Source: an uncultured Treponema sp.
GTDB lineage: Bacteria > Spirochaetota > Spirochaetia > Treponematales > Treponemataceae
Reading direction: 5' to 3'
NCBI GenBank assembly: GCA_947166355.1
Contig: CAMVDX010000008.1
Span: 33,773-97,772, forward strand
Length of the DNA: 64,000 nt
The translations under genes and the position numbers were made by a program. Under the pieces are notes generated by a model. It ran no database searches and was not told the origin of the DNA. It worked only from the letters and a program-made list of their open reading frames with translations. This document shows positions 17,953 to 26,557 of the stretch, one piece after another; position 1 is the first letter of the stretch; the number at the start of each line of letters is the position of its first letter.

Positions 17953-17998
17953 TATAATATAACAATGTTAAACTAACATTGTTATATTATAATGTCAA
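17953..17998 (-). promoter_or_regulatory. Perfect 18-bp inverted-repeat operator with promoter
   Basis: TATAATATAACAATGTTA (17953-17970) and TAACATTGTTATATTATA (17974-17991) are exact inverse arms around AAC. On the minus strand TTGACA (17993-17998) abuts the palindrome, so the operator would cover the promoter of the TetR gene that starts at 17940. The core TAACAATGTTA also occurs in an operator of the first RND gene and in the AraC promoter. Confidence 0.75.
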
Positions 17999-18008
17999 GG
18001 GAATTCTT

Positions 18009-18093
18009 AGAGCGGGTTTTAGGGTGCAACCCTAGGAGAAGGGGTGGCGAAAGACCGCGAAGCGGGCTGAAGACAGGGGGAGACTTCCCCCTC
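18009..18093 (+). repeat. Interspersed palindromic repeat, family 3, copy A
   Basis: Contains AGACCGCGAAGCGGGCTGA and the hairpin AGGGGGAGACTTCCCCCT. Closely related elements are at 22677-22820 and, inverted, at 44353-44440. It is probably a REP- or MITE-like intergenic element without coding capacity. Confidence 0.7.
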
Positions 18094-18113
18094 AAAAAAT
18101 AATTCATTAAAAT

Positions 18114-18641
18114 ATGTGTATGAATAATGCACAATTAAAAATCCGTGAAGCGACTCTCGACGATGCTGAGCGCCTGGTTGAGATTTATGCTCCTTATATA
18201 ACAGAAACTGCGGTTTCTTTTGAATATGAGGTTCCGACTGTGGACGAGTTTAGAGAGCGCATCAAAAATATTAAAGAAAAATATCCTTACCTCGTTTGCG
18301 AAAAGGACGGCGTGGTTGTGGGCTATGTTTATGCAAGTGCTTACAGTAAGCGCGAGGCTTATGACTGGACAGTTGCAACTTCGATTTATGTAGATAAGAA
18401 TTGCCGCAGAATGGGAGTGGGCTCGCTGCTTTATAAGAAGCTGGAAGAGCGTCTCAAAAAAAAGGGAATTGAGAATCTTCTTGCGGGCGTGGCATACTGT
18501 GAGCGTGAGGATGAATATCTTACAAAAGACAGTTATAAGTTTCATCTTAGAGAGGGCTATGTTATGGCAGGGCAGCTGAAGGATGTGGGAAAAAAATTTG
18601 ATCGCTATTATGACCTTCTTTGGATGCAGAAAAAGATTTAA
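18114..18641 (+). CDS. GNAT N-acetyltransferase
   Basis: A 175-residue acetyltransferase of the phosphinothricin/GNAT type: IREATLDDAERLVEIYAPYI at the start, then SIYVDKNCRRMGVGSLLYKKLEERL, where RRMGVGS is the acetyl-CoA pyrophosphate loop. The C-terminal half shows GYVMAGQLKDVGKKFDRYYDLLWMQ, which is characteristic of PAT-like proteins. It would acetylate a small amine or amino-acid analogue in the cytoplasm; the substrate is not known. Two ATGs (18114, 18120) are possible, and neither has a clear ribosome site. It lies directly behind a palindromic repeat and is followed by the ZIP transporter. Confidence 0.8.
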   Translation: MCMNNAQLKIREATLDDAERLVEIYAPYITETAVSFEYEVPTVDEFRERIKNIKEKYPYLVCEKDGVVVGYVYASAYSKREAYDWTVATSIYVDKNCRRMGVGSLLYKKLEERLKKKGIENLLAGVAYCEREDEYLTKDSYKFHLREGYVMAGQLKDVGKKFDRYYDLLWMQKKI

Positions 18642-18659
18642 GGTGTTATAATATTAGTT

Positions 18660-19439
18660 ATGACTTACATAATTGCAAAAGGACTTTTGATTCCATTTCT
18701 TGGAACTGCTCTTGGCTCGGCTCTGGTTTTCTTTATGAAGAAAGAACTGGATGCTCGTATTCAAAAAATTCTTTCGGGTTTTGCGGCCGGTGTTATGGTG
18801 GCCGCTTCGGTGTGGAGTCTTCTCATTCCGTCTATGGAAATGTCCAGTGACCGCGGCAGACTGGCTTTTATTCCGGCTGCAGTGGGCTTTTGCCTTGGAA
18901 TGATTTTTCTTTTAATTCTGGATAAAACCGTTCCTCATATGCATCTTGATGAAACTCAGGAAGGTGTGAAATCAAAATTGCAGAAAACTACGATGATGGT
19001 ACTGGCAGTTACACTTCATAATATTCCTGAGGGAATGGCCGTTGGTATTTTGTATGCTGGCTGGGCTTCTGGTTCTGCACAGATTACGGAGGCTGGGGCT
19101 CTCAGTCTTGCCCTGGGAATTGCAATTCAAAACTTTCCTGAGGGTGCGATTATTTCAATGCCGCTTCATTCGCGGGGATTGTCTAAAGGAAAAGCCTGCT
19201 GGTACGGAGTTCTGTCTGGAGTTGTTGAGCCTGTAGCCGGCTTTTTGACAATCTTGCTTGCAAGTCTTGTTATTCCGGTGCTTCCATATTTTTTGAGCTT
19301 TGCGGCCGGCGCTATGATTTATGTTGTAGTAGAAGAGCTTGTGCCGGAAATGTCAGAGGGCGAGCATTCTGACTGGGGAACAATCGCCTTCATGCTGGGG
19401 TTTGCTTTGATGATGATTCTGGATGTTGCTCTGGGATAA
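18660..19439 (+). CDS. ZIP-family divalent metal transporter
   Basis: A 259-residue membrane protein with about eight helices. Signature helices are LHNIPEGMAVGIL (helix IV) and IQNFPEGAIISMPL (helix V), the HNxPEG and NFPEG metal-binding motifs of ZIP/ZupT/GufA proteins that bring Zn2+ or other divalent cations into the cytoplasm. Length matches bacterial ZupT. TATAAT at 18647-18652 ends seven bases before the ATG, so the mRNA may be leaderless. The gene ends at 19439 and the next, on the opposite strand, ends at 19440, leaving no space for a terminator. Confidence 0.85.
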   Translation: MTYIIAKGLLIPFLGTALGSALVFFMKKELDARIQKILSGFAAGVMVAASVWSLLIPSMEMSSDRGRLAFIPAAVGFCLGMIFLLILDKTVPHMHLDETQEGVKSKLQKTTMMVLAVTLHNIPEGMAVGILYAGWASGSAQITEAGALSLALGIAIQNFPEGAIISMPLHSRGLSKGKACWYGVLSGVVEPVAGFLTILLASLVIPVLPYFLSFAAGAMIYVVVEELVPEMSEGEHSDWGTIAFMLGFALMMILDVALG

Positions 19440-20075
19440 TTATTCACCATGCTCGCACGGAATGCCCATCATGTGCATCATTCCGTAGCGGGTAAATTCT
19501 TCGATATTTTCAATATATTGAAATGCAGCCTTCTTTGTCATTTTATGGGTGATTATTTCTACGAAGGCATTTATGACAGTTGATGCAATAAAGTGAACCG
19601 TCATCTTGTCGATTTTTTTTGTGGAAATCTGATTTTTGTACATCCAGTTGAAGGTTTGTTCGCAGTTTTTTGTGTAGAGTTCGCAGATTTCTTCCTGAAA
19701 ATGTTCATGTGTGCTTCCGGCCGCCTTTGTAAGCAGCAGGGTAAAAGCATCGAAATTATCAAAAATATAATTTAAAAGACCATTTGTTTGTCTGTTTTCT
19801 TCTTCAAAATGTTCCTGAGAAACAAGGTTGTCTAAATCCATGTGATGAGAAGAATCAGCCATCATTACTGTTTTAGTTGTAAATGCAATAGCCTCATCTA
19901 CAAGGGCACAGAAAAGAGCGTCCTTATCTTTAAAATGGCGGTACATTGCACCAGTAGTGAGACCTGCGTTTGATGCAATTGTGCGCAGTGAGGCATTCAT
20001 AAAACCTTTTTCCAGGAATTCTGCCATTGCGCTATCGAGGATTTTCTTTTTTGTTTCTGCGGATGCATCGCTCAT
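19440..20075 (-). CDS. TetR/AcrR-family regulator, probable repressor of the RND operon
   Basis: A 211-residue protein. The N-terminal helix-turn-helix is SLRTIASNAGLTTGAMYRHFKDKDALF (about 30-57), with a helical ligand domain after it. It is divergent to the RND operon at 20321. Three copies of the palindrome TGATAACA-N-TGTTATCA lie between the two, one of them inside the RND promoter, which makes this the likely repressor. The inducer is unknown; hydrophobic compounds are usual for this family. Confidence 0.85.
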   Translation of the reverse strand: MSDASAETKKKILDSAMAEFLEKGFMNASLRTIASNAGLTTGAMYRHFKDKDALFCALVDEAIAFTTKTVMMADSSHHMDLDNLVSQEHFEEENRQTNGLLNYIFDNFDAFTLLLTKAAGSTHEHFQEEICELYTKNCEQTFNWMYKNQISTKKIDKMTVHFIASTVINAFVEIITHKMTKKAAFQYIENIEEFTRYGMMHMMGIPCEHGE

Positions 20076-20080
20076 ATTTT

Positions 20081-20153
20081 ACGTCATTGCGAGGACTGAA
20101 ACGACGAAGCAATCCATTTTTTTAAGTAGATTGCTTCGTTACGCTCGCAATGC
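20081..20153. repeat. Interspersed palindromic repeat, family 1, full copy
   Basis: ACGTCATTGCGAG...ACGAAGCAATCC is inverted by GATTGCTTCGT...CTCGCAATG, giving a ~70-bp hairpin. Another full copy is at 31897-31965 and partial copies are at 26558 and 56811. It is a small non-coding mobile-type repeat in the TetR/RND intergenic region. Confidence 0.75.
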
Positions 20154-20194
20154 CCCAATTTTAGAATGAAATAATGAGATTTGTCAAGAAAATG

Positions 20195-20282
20195 TGATAA
20201 CAATGTTATCAAAAATGCAGAAATTCTATTGACATGATAACACTGTTATCATTATTATCTGTTAACGATAACAGTGTTATCA
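20195..20282 (+). promoter_or_regulatory. RND operon promoter with three TetR operators
   Basis: Three 17-bp palindromes occur: TGATAACAATGTTATCA (20195-20211), TGATAACACTGTTATCA (20235-20251) and CGATAACAGTGTTATCA (20266-20282). The middle one exactly fills the spacer between TTGACA (20229-20234) and TATTAT (20253-20258). Binding there would block RNA polymerase directly. The other two lie upstream and at the transcription start. Confidence 0.85.
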
Positions 20283-20320
20283 AAAAGGTTAGCATTTACT
20301 AACAAAATAAAGGAGATTTT

Positions 20321-22675
20321 ATGCAGGTTAAAAAAATAAACGACTGGTTTGAAAAGTTCGGTCGTTTTGAAGTAAAGCATCGATGGGGCTTCCTTATCGG
20401 TTTATTAATTGTAACTGTTGTTTGCAGTCTGGGCCTTCCGCGTCTTAAACTCGACAACGGCGAAGAGGACTGGTTTGACGACTGGGAAACAACAAAAGTA
20501 AATCAGGACCACTTTGAAAGTATTTTTGGTTCAACCGACAGTCTTCTGGCTCACATAAAAGCTAAGGATGTTTTTGATCCTGAAGTTTTGCAGATGATAG
20601 ATGAGCTTGGTGATGACCTTTTGAATAATGTTCCTTATGCAGGAAGTATCACTTCTTTGATGGAGCTTTCGCTTCCAATTGGAACAGAAGACGGCTTTGA
20701 AGTAACAAGCCCTTTTGAAGATGGAGTTCCTTCTGACCCGGCAGAGCTGGCTGAAAAGAAGGCTTTTATTATGAGCCGCGAATCCATCGTAAACAACCTT
20801 GTAAGCGATGACTGCACAGAAACCTGGCTTATCGTAAATCTTGAACAGTATTCAGAAAATCTTGATCAGGCTATGGCAAAAATTGCTCCACCTGCCATGG
20901 CAATCTTTAATGACCCAAAATATAAATCAGACAAATGGGAAATCCGTCCGGCAGGTCTTTCTTACACAGAATACGAAGAGGAAAAGGCAATTGTATGGCA
21001 GTGCGTTAGCCGAATTGCCTTAGGCTTTATCGTAATGCTGATTTTCCTGATTGTATTTATTCGCTCTTTGCGTGGTGTTGTGGTTCCTTCAATTGCAACA
21101 CTCGGAGCCCTTTGTACAACTCTTGGTGCTTCTGCCTGGCTTAATATCAAAGGTAATAACACAATGATTCTTGTAACAGTTCTGCTTTCTATGGCACTTG
21201 CTGTAGGCTATGCAGTTCACTATATCAACAGCTTTAAGATGCACTTCAGAAAAACAGGCCAGCGCAAGGAATCAATTGTTATGGGAATTAGAGATTCCGG
21301 ATGGGCTTTGTTCTTTACTGTAGTTACAACTATGGCCGGAATGCTTTCCTTCCTTTCTGCAAACATCAGACCAATGCGCTGGGTCGGTGGTATTACTGCC
21401 GCCGCCGTTCTTGCAGTTTTCATTTTTGAAATGATCCTGCTTCCATGTCTTTACAGCTTTGGAAAAGATCAGGAGCCGGATCCTGACTTTGTAAAGAATG
21501 AAGGCTCAACAAACTCTGATCTCCGCGTTGAAGCAATGGGAAAATCAATTCTCAATAAAAAGTGGATTACAGTTGTTGTGGGCACAGCAGTAATTCTTGC
21601 AGTTATTCCTGGTCTTTTCAAAATCAAGGTAAACATGAACTATGCTGATATGATGGGCGAACGAACACCTTACATTCACCGTCTTATGGAAATTACCCGC
21701 AGTCAGCTTGGAAGCCAGTACAGCTATGAAGTTCTTGTTGAATATCAGGAAGAAGATGCCCTTAAAAATCCTCAGGTTCTTAAGAATATGGATGAAATGG
21801 CAGCTCGCATCGGAACTCTTAGTTCTACAAAAGTTTCAAACGGAAAGCCTCGTGTTTCTTCTGTAACAAAGGTTGTTAAGGAGATGAACCGCACATTGAA
21901 TGGTGACGATCCCGCTGCTTATGTAATTCCAGATGACCAGGACCTTGTGAGTCAGGAAATGTTCCTTTATGAGATTTCCGGCGGTTCAGATTTGTATGAT
22001 TATGTCAGCGAAGATTTTAAGGCCGGTTACCTTCATATCGAACTTAATGGTTATGATGGAGAGGAAATTGTACGCAATCTTGAAGACGTAAAAAAATGGT
22101 GTAAAGAGCTTTTCCCTGACGCATCGAATGCCGGTGTAGTAGGTGAGGTTGTTCAGTATGCCCAGATGAACGGAAAACTGGTTCGCGGCTCTATCCGGTC
22201 AATCGGAACTTCTCTGCTGGTAATTCTGCTTCTCTTGATTCTTGCTTTCACTTCATTCCGCACAGGATTTATCGCAATGATTCCAAACGTAGCTCCAATC
22301 GCAATCATAGGAGGAATCATGGGTTATGCCGCTGTAAACCTGGATATGATTACTGCAATGATTATGCCTATGATTCTTGGTATTGCGGTTGATGACACAA
22401 TCCACTTTACAAATCATATCAAATACCACTTCGAGCTTACAGGAAACTACCGTTCGGCAGTCTTAAACTCATACCGTGAAATCGGAAAAACAATGATTAT
22501 GACAACAGTCATCCTCTGTGCAATGTTCGGAATCTTCCTTACAAGCACAATGACAGTTCTCGTAAACATTGGCTGGCTTTCGATTGTAGGACTTGGCAGC
22601 GCATTGATTGCTGACTACACATTGACACCGGTGTTGTTGTTTATAACTAAACCGTTTGGTAAAGAGAGGGAATAG
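20321..22675 (+). CDS. RND-superfamily exporter (MMPL/HpnN-like)
   Basis: A 784-residue protein with the 1+5+1+5 membrane helix layout of RND/MMPL transporters: first helix about 21-39, a periplasmic loop of ~180 residues, helices 230-390, a second large loop and helices 625-775. The motif GIAVDDTIHFTNH (about 684-696) is the conserved proton-relay segment of this family. A close paralogue lies at 31977-34319. The next genes encode an exported LolA-like protein and an outer-membrane barrel, so a hydrophobic molecule or lipid is probably moved across the envelope. Start: ATG 20321 after AAAGGAG. A TetR-blocked promoter controls it. Confidence 0.85.
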   Translation: MQVKKINDWFEKFGRFEVKHRWGFLIGLLIVTVVCSLGLPRLKLDNGEEDWFDDWETTKVNQDHFESIFGSTDSLLAHIKAKDVFDPEVLQMIDELGDDLLNNVPYAGSITSLMELSLPIGTEDGFEVTSPFEDGVPSDPAELAEKKAFIMSRESIVNNLVSDDCTETWLIVNLEQYSENLDQAMAKIAPPAMAIFNDPKYKSDKWEIRPAGLSYTEYEEEKAIVWQCVSRIALGFIVMLIFLIVFIRSLRGVVVPSIATLGALCTTLGASAWLNIKGNNTMILVTVLLSMALAVGYAVHYINSFKMHFRKTGQRKESIVMGIRDSGWALFFTVVTTMAGMLSFLSANIRPMRWVGGITAAAVLAVFIFEMILLPCLYSFGKDQEPDPDFVKNEGSTNSDLRVEAMGKSILNKKWITVVVGTAVILAVIPGLFKIKVNMNYADMMGERTPYIHRLMEITRSQLGSQYSYEVLVEYQEEDALKNPQVLKNMDEMAARIGTLSSTKVSNGKPRVSSVTKVVKEMNRTLNGDDPAAYVIPDDQDLVSQEMFLYEISGGSDLYDYVSEDFKAGYLHIELNGYDGEEIVRNLEDVKKWCKELFPDASNAGVVGEVVQYAQMNGKLVRGSIRSIGTSLLVILLLLILAFTSFRTGFIAMIPNVAPIAIIGGIMGYAAVNLDMITAMIMPMILGIAVDDTIHFTNHIKYHFELTGNYRSAVLNSYREIGKTMIMTTVILCAMFGIFLTSTMTVLVNIGWLSIVGLGSALIADYTLTPVLLFITKPFGKERE

Positions 22676-22676
22676 A

Positions 22677-22820
22677 GGATAGTAAATAGGGGATAGTAGC
22701 CGGGCGTTGCGGGGCGGCGTTTGAGCTCCGCAGAGGGGGTAGCGTAAGACCGCAAAGCGGGCTGGAGCGAGGGGGAGACTTCCCCCATACTATTCCCTGA
22801 TCCCTATACCCTATTCCCTA
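22677..22820 (+). repeat. Interspersed palindromic repeat, family 3, copy B
   Basis: Contains GTAAGACCGCAAAGCGGGCTG and GGGGGAGACTTCCCCC as in copy A, with extra inverted ends (AGTAAATAGGGGATAGT against ACTATTCCCTGATCCCTAT). It sits between the RND stop and the LolA-like start and may lower read-through between them. Confidence 0.65.
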
Positions 22821-22837
22821 AAAAAAGGAGATATATT

Positions 22838-23617
22838 ATGAAAAAACTTATCACAACATTTTCTACAATTTTACTCGCCGGAGCCCTCTTCGCGCAGACC
22901 GGCTATGACATTATGAAAAAAGCAGATGAAGTTGCGGAGCCTAAAACTTCCTCTTCAACTGCTACTCTTACAATTCATTCAAAGAAAGGTTCAGACCGAA
23001 TCCGCGAAGTAATTATGAAGAGTAAGGATTATGGCGATGTAGAAAAAAGCGTAATCGTTTTTACTACACCAAAGGATGTTGCTGGAACCGGCTATCTTAC
23101 TTTTGATTATGAAGAAGAAGATAAGGATTCTGACAACTGGCTTTACATGCCTGCAATGAAAAAGACCCGCCGAATCGCAAGCAGCGGAAGTGAAAGCGAA
23201 GGCAGCTTTATGGGAACAGATTTCACCTATCAGGATATGGGAGACCGTAGCCTCAACAAGTATGACTACAATCTTCTTGGTGAAGAGAGCGTAGATGGTG
23301 TTGCCTGCTACAAGGTTGAATGCATCAGCAAGGCTCACACAGAAAAAGATCCGCGTTTTATCAGCTATATTGGTAAGGCAGATTACATTCTCCGTAAATG
23401 TGAGTTCTACGACCGTCAGGACACACTTCACCGCGTTCTCACCTGCACAGACTTTACAACAATCAAGGGCTTTACAACTGCTCAAAAAATGAAGATGGAA
23501 AATGTTCAGTCCGGCACCTGGTCGCTCATCGAAAGCAAAAACATTCAGTACGACGAAGGTGATATTGATGATTCCTTGTTTACTGTAGCTGCGCTTGAGA
23601 AGGGAAGAATCAGATAG
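22838..23617 (+). CDS. LolA-like periplasmic outer-membrane lipoprotein-sorting-type protein
   Basis: A 259-residue protein with a clear signal peptide (MKKLITTFSTILLAGALFAQ, cleavage after about residue 19). The mature part has the pattern of PF17131 LolA-like proteins: YDIMKKADEVAEPKTSSSTATLTI, WLYMPAMKKTRRIASS, GSFMGTDFTYQDMG and YILRKCEFYDRQ. Such half-barrels carry a hydrophobic molecule in the periplasm. It lies between the RND exporter and the outer-membrane barrel, which suggests a periplasmic shuttle for the exported substrate. AAAGGAG precedes the ATG. True lipoprotein transport is not implied. Confidence 0.85.
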   Translation: MKKLITTFSTILLAGALFAQTGYDIMKKADEVAEPKTSSSTATLTIHSKKGSDRIREVIMKSKDYGDVEKSVIVFTTPKDVAGTGYLTFDYEEEDKDSDNWLYMPAMKKTRRIASSGSESEGSFMGTDFTYQDMGDRSLNKYDYNLLGEESVDGVACYKVECISKAHTEKDPRFISYIGKADYILRKCEFYDRQDTLHRVLTCTDFTTIKGFTTAQKMKMENVQSGTWSLIESKNIQYDEGDIDDSLFTVAALEKGRIR

Positions 23618-23619
23618 AC

Positions 23620-23675
23620 TAGCTATTAGCCATTAGCAACTAGCTATTAGCCATTAGCAACTAGCTATTAGCAAT
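23620..23675 (+). repeat. Short tandem repeat between envelope operon genes
   Basis: A 21-base unit, TAGCTATTAGCCATTAGCAAC, is present at 23620 and 23641, and a third partial copy follows at 23662. A related inverted segment (AGCTAATAGCTAAATGCT) near 23695-23712 could pair with it. It lies just upstream of the barrel gene's ribosome site. No function is evident. Confidence 0.75.
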
Positions 23676-23728
23676 GTATAGGCTAAGTTCTAAAAGCTAA
23701 TAGCTAAATGCTAAAAAAAGAGGCCTTT

Positions 23729-25156
23729 ATGAAAAAACTAATAATAATAACAATGCTCGGAGTTCTCGCCACCAGCCTGCTCACAGCCGAAGGCGGAGTC
23801 GAGTTCTCAGGAGACATCGAAACTCTCTGGGGCATCGGAGCTCCCTGGACAGACAGCGACAAGAATGCCGGTCGTTTTACATTAGGTACAACTAACTTTA
23901 CCGGCAAGCTGGACGCTTATTATGGAAACAGCTCAGCTTATGCTGAAGCAACTTTTTCTTACGATGCAACCGGAGCTCTAAATGGTACCGAAGGCAGCGG
24001 AAATCTTGGCAAAGGTTTTGACCTTTCGCTTGGAGAACTCTGGGCAGATTATACCGAATCTTTCTGGGGAGTCCGAATTGGCCGCCAGAAAGCAGCGTGG
24101 GGTAAGGCCGACGGAATCGACATCACAAATGTTTTGTGCCCGTCCGATATGAGCAGCCTTGCTGCAATGACAGGAGATGATTCAAAGCTCGCAGTGGATG
24201 CTGTTCGTCTTTCGCTTAGTGGAAATCAGTTTACAGCAGATGCTTACTGGATTCCATTTTTTACACCGGCTGCACTCCCTCTTGATCAGGGAAACTCTTT
24301 ACGAAAGTTCATTGTACCGGCAAGTGTAGACTTTCCGATTCCTGCAATGAATACAAGTCTGTCTCTTCCTGTAACAATTGGAACTCTTGAAAAACCAGGG
24401 TTTGGTGTCTGGAACAGCGAATTCGGATTAAGAGTCTCAGGATATCTTTCTGCCTTCGATCTTTCGCTTTACGGTTTTTATGGCTGGGATGATACTCCAT
24501 TCTTAGATTATTCAATCAGTTATGGAGCGCCTGCTGTTCCGGGAAATCCGGCTACTGCAATGCCGAACGGGCTTTTTGTAAGCGGTAAATATGAACGCAT
24601 GGCAATGGTTGGTGTAGATGCTGCACTTCCAATAGGCGAGACAGTAATTCGTCTTGAAGGAGCCTTTTTTCCGCAGCGTCATTTCCAAAAAAAAGCTGAA
24701 AAAATAATGGAAGAAAAAATTACAGAAGCAACAAAGGCAGCTGCGAACGGAACAAGCCCCGCAGAAATCAAAACCTCAGAAAAGCGCAATCAGCTTTCTG
24801 CCCTTGCAGGTATAGACTGGATGCCAAGCGGCTGGACTCTTACGGCGCAGTATTATTGTGATGTAGTTTTTGGAGAACTCAATACACTGGATCGAAAAGA
24901 TGCTTATCAGCATGGGGCAACCCTGAGTGTTTCCAAATCACTTGTCAACGAAACTCTTGAACTTAGTTTCTCAGGTCTTTTAGGCTTTAATGATTTTGAC
25001 AGTATGCTTTCACCATCAGTAGAATACAGTCTTTCTGATCAGATTAATGTCGGCTTAAAAGCCTTCATCTTTATTCCGGGACCAGACCGTGACGGAAAGT
25101 ACGGAGCTTATAAAGATTTAAGCAGTATCTGTCTGAATGCAAAGTTCAGCTTTTAA
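23729..25156 (+). CDS. Outer-membrane beta-barrel protein (DUF1302-like)
   Basis: About 475 residues. The signal peptide is MKKLIIITMLGVLATSLLTA, followed by EGGVEFSGDIETLWG and many alternating aromatic strands, ending ICLNAKFSF with the terminal phenylalanine typical of barrels. The segments GRFTLGTTNFTGKLDAYYG and WGVRIGRQKAAWGKADGIDITNVL resemble DUF1302/TraF-like outer-membrane proteins that accompany MMPL exporters. Start is set at ATG 23729, where the signal peptide begins and AAAAAGAGG is present; an ATG seven codons upstream is less likely. It is the last gene of the envelope export operon and is probably the outer-membrane exit or receptor. Confidence 0.75.
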   Translation: MKKLIIITMLGVLATSLLTAEGGVEFSGDIETLWGIGAPWTDSDKNAGRFTLGTTNFTGKLDAYYGNSSAYAEATFSYDATGALNGTEGSGNLGKGFDLSLGELWADYTESFWGVRIGRQKAAWGKADGIDITNVLCPSDMSSLAAMTGDDSKLAVDAVRLSLSGNQFTADAYWIPFFTPAALPLDQGNSLRKFIVPASVDFPIPAMNTSLSLPVTIGTLEKPGFGVWNSEFGLRVSGYLSAFDLSLYGFYGWDDTPFLDYSISYGAPAVPGNPATAMPNGLFVSGKYERMAMVGVDAALPIGETVIRLEGAFFPQRHFQKKAEKIMEEKITEATKAAANGTSPAEIKTSEKRNQLSALAGIDWMPSGWTLTAQYYCDVVFGELNTLDRKDAYQHGATLSVSKSLVNETLELSFSGLLGFNDFDSMLSPSVEYSLSDQINVGLKAFIFIPGPDRDGKYGAYKDLSSICLNAKFSF

Positions 25157-25163
25157 AAAAAAA

Positions 25164-25191
25164 AGGACTACCCTGTAAGAAGGGTAGTCCT
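25164..25191 (-). terminator. Intrinsic terminator (mainly minus strand)
   Basis: AGGACTACCCT and AGGGTAGTCCT form an 11-bp perfect stem with loop GTAAGA. On the minus strand ten T residues follow, an ideal terminator for the PQ-loop gene that ends at 25199. It may also act on the plus strand for the barrel gene, but without a T tract there. Confidence 0.85.
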
Positions 25192-25198
25192 GGAGGTA

Positions 25199-26164
25199 TT
25201 AGCCAACCAGTGTTTCGGTTGTATTGCTCTTAAGATTATGGAAGGCCCAGCTGTAAAGGATTTCTGCTACATCACTCAAAGGCTTTCTGATTTTTAAGCC
25301 CATGTTGTAAGCAAAGGCTGATGAAGTTTTTGTTGCTTCCGGATTCCAGAGTCTTGCATTTTCAAGATTCACAAAGCTTGTTTTTTCTGCATCTGCAATT
25401 GCCTTGATGTGGGCATTCATAAGATTTACAGATTTATCTTTTCCAGGATTTTCAATAGAAATCAGTGCAATACGGCAGTTTTTGTTTACAGCCTTAATGC
25501 TTTCAATAAGCTGCAGATAACCTCTGTCAAAAGCTGAAGAATCAGATTTGAAAAGCTGAAGATCTTTTTCTCCGAGATGGAGAAGAATACCTTCTGGTGC
25601 AAGTGTGGCAAGGTTCTTATTAAAGTAGTCGCCTGCATTTGCTACAGAAAGATTTACAGCACTCTTGTTGTAAATGTCGAAGTTGAAGCTGAATTCCTTA
25701 GCAAGGTTGCTTACAGGAATTTCTGTATCTAAACAACTACCCATAAGGATAACCGCATTTTTCTTTTCATTAGCAGCTGCAGGCTTATGAATTAATTCAT
25801 CCAAAGAATATGTGTAGTTCATCATAATATCCTCCTTTTCTACAACATTCTTAATATCGTTTGCTGTGATTCTGAGACTTTTTTTAGCCTCAACCTTTTT
25901 ATCCAGCGCTTTGTTTCTGATGTAAACAAAGACGTTTGACATTACAATTGCCAGATTCAAAAAATAAACGACCAGTACATAATTGAACTGACCATTAATG
26001 ATTTTTGCAGAGATACCGGCAAGGTAGCCTGTAATAATCAGAATAATAAAAGGAAGACTGGTTCCTTTTGCGGTTCCTGCTTTATATGCCTTAATAACAT
26101 TCAAAGGCCAGGAAAAACCAAAACAAACCAGCATTGCTGCTTCAAAAAGATGTGCAAGATTCAT
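25199..26164 (-). CDS. Fusion of PQ-loop/SemiSWEET-like membrane domain and degenerate SGNH domain
   Basis: A 321-residue protein. The N-terminal ~85 residues carry three membrane helices with CFGFSWPLNVIKAYKAGTAKG and LAGISAKIINGQ, as in PQ-loop/SemiSWEET half-transporters. A lysine-rich linker (about 84-110) leads to a soluble domain (about 110-310): AVILMGSCLDTE replaces the GDS motif, ILLHLGEKDL occupies the GxND position, and FVNLENARLWNP precedes the end. This resembles an SGNH hydrolase with altered catalytic residues, so activity is doubtful. Sugar sensing or binding is a guess. The gene is monocistronic and ends at a strong terminator. No gene is seen in 26165-26314. Confidence 0.55.
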   Translation of the reverse strand: MNLAHLFEAAMLVCFGFSWPLNVIKAYKAGTAKGTSLPFIILIITGYLAGISAKIINGQFNYVLVVYFLNLAIVMSNVFVYIRNKALDKKVEAKKSLRITANDIKNVVEKEDIMMNYTYSLDELIHKPAAANEKKNAVILMGSCLDTEIPVSNLAKEFSFNFDIYNKSAVNLSVANAGDYFNKNLATLAPEGILLHLGEKDLQLFKSDSSAFDRGYLQLIESIKAVNKNCRIALISIENPGKDKSVNLMNAHIKAIADAEKTSFVNLENARLWNPEATKTSSAFAYNMGLKIRKPLSDVAEILYSWAFHNLKSNTTETLVG

Positions 26165-26314
26165 TACTTTACTCCTATGGAAGTCTGTGTGTTACAGGCT
26201 TCTCAAAACTTTATGGTTACATTATAGGCGGAGTAAAAAATAAAACAATTTTTTGAAAGTTAAAAAAACATTCTTCTTTTTGAAATTTTTTTTACTTTCA
26301 AAAGGGGGTGGTTT

Positions 26315-26506
26315 TAATAATCTTTAGGCAGCACTCCAAACTTTTTCACAAAAGATTTTGAAAAGTGGCTCATGTTAGTGTAGCCTGACAATTGGGCTGC
26401 TTCTGAGATTGGCAGGTCGTTTTCCTGCAGGAGGCGGGCGGCGTTCCGCTGGATTTTTTCACGAAGATAGCCTTACCCTGAACGACTACATTTTTATTTA
26501 TACTTA
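26315..26506 (-). pseudogene. Internally deleted copy of the AraC-family regulator gene
   Basis: 26315-26443 closely matches the 3' end of the AraC gene (30896-31024). It then jumps to a short piece like 31152-31178, and then to the first codons and upstream region (matching from about 31807 onward, continuing past the start to the family 1 repeat). The start codon is ATA instead of ATG, and two internal segments of about 130 and 630 bases are missing. This is a duplicated regulator gene reduced by deletions. The intact copy lies on the other side of the ABC pair. Confidence 0.8.
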
Positions 26507-26557
26507 TAGGATAAGACTATCATAACATTGTTAGTCTAGACTATCAAGAAATAGTAG

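Noticed and set aside
17941..18113. Intrinsic terminator or tRNA in the TetR upstream region
   Set aside because: The long palindrome lies upstream of the gene next to a TTGACA box, so it is an operator. The remaining hairpins belong to an interspersed repeat and no cloverleaf could be drawn.
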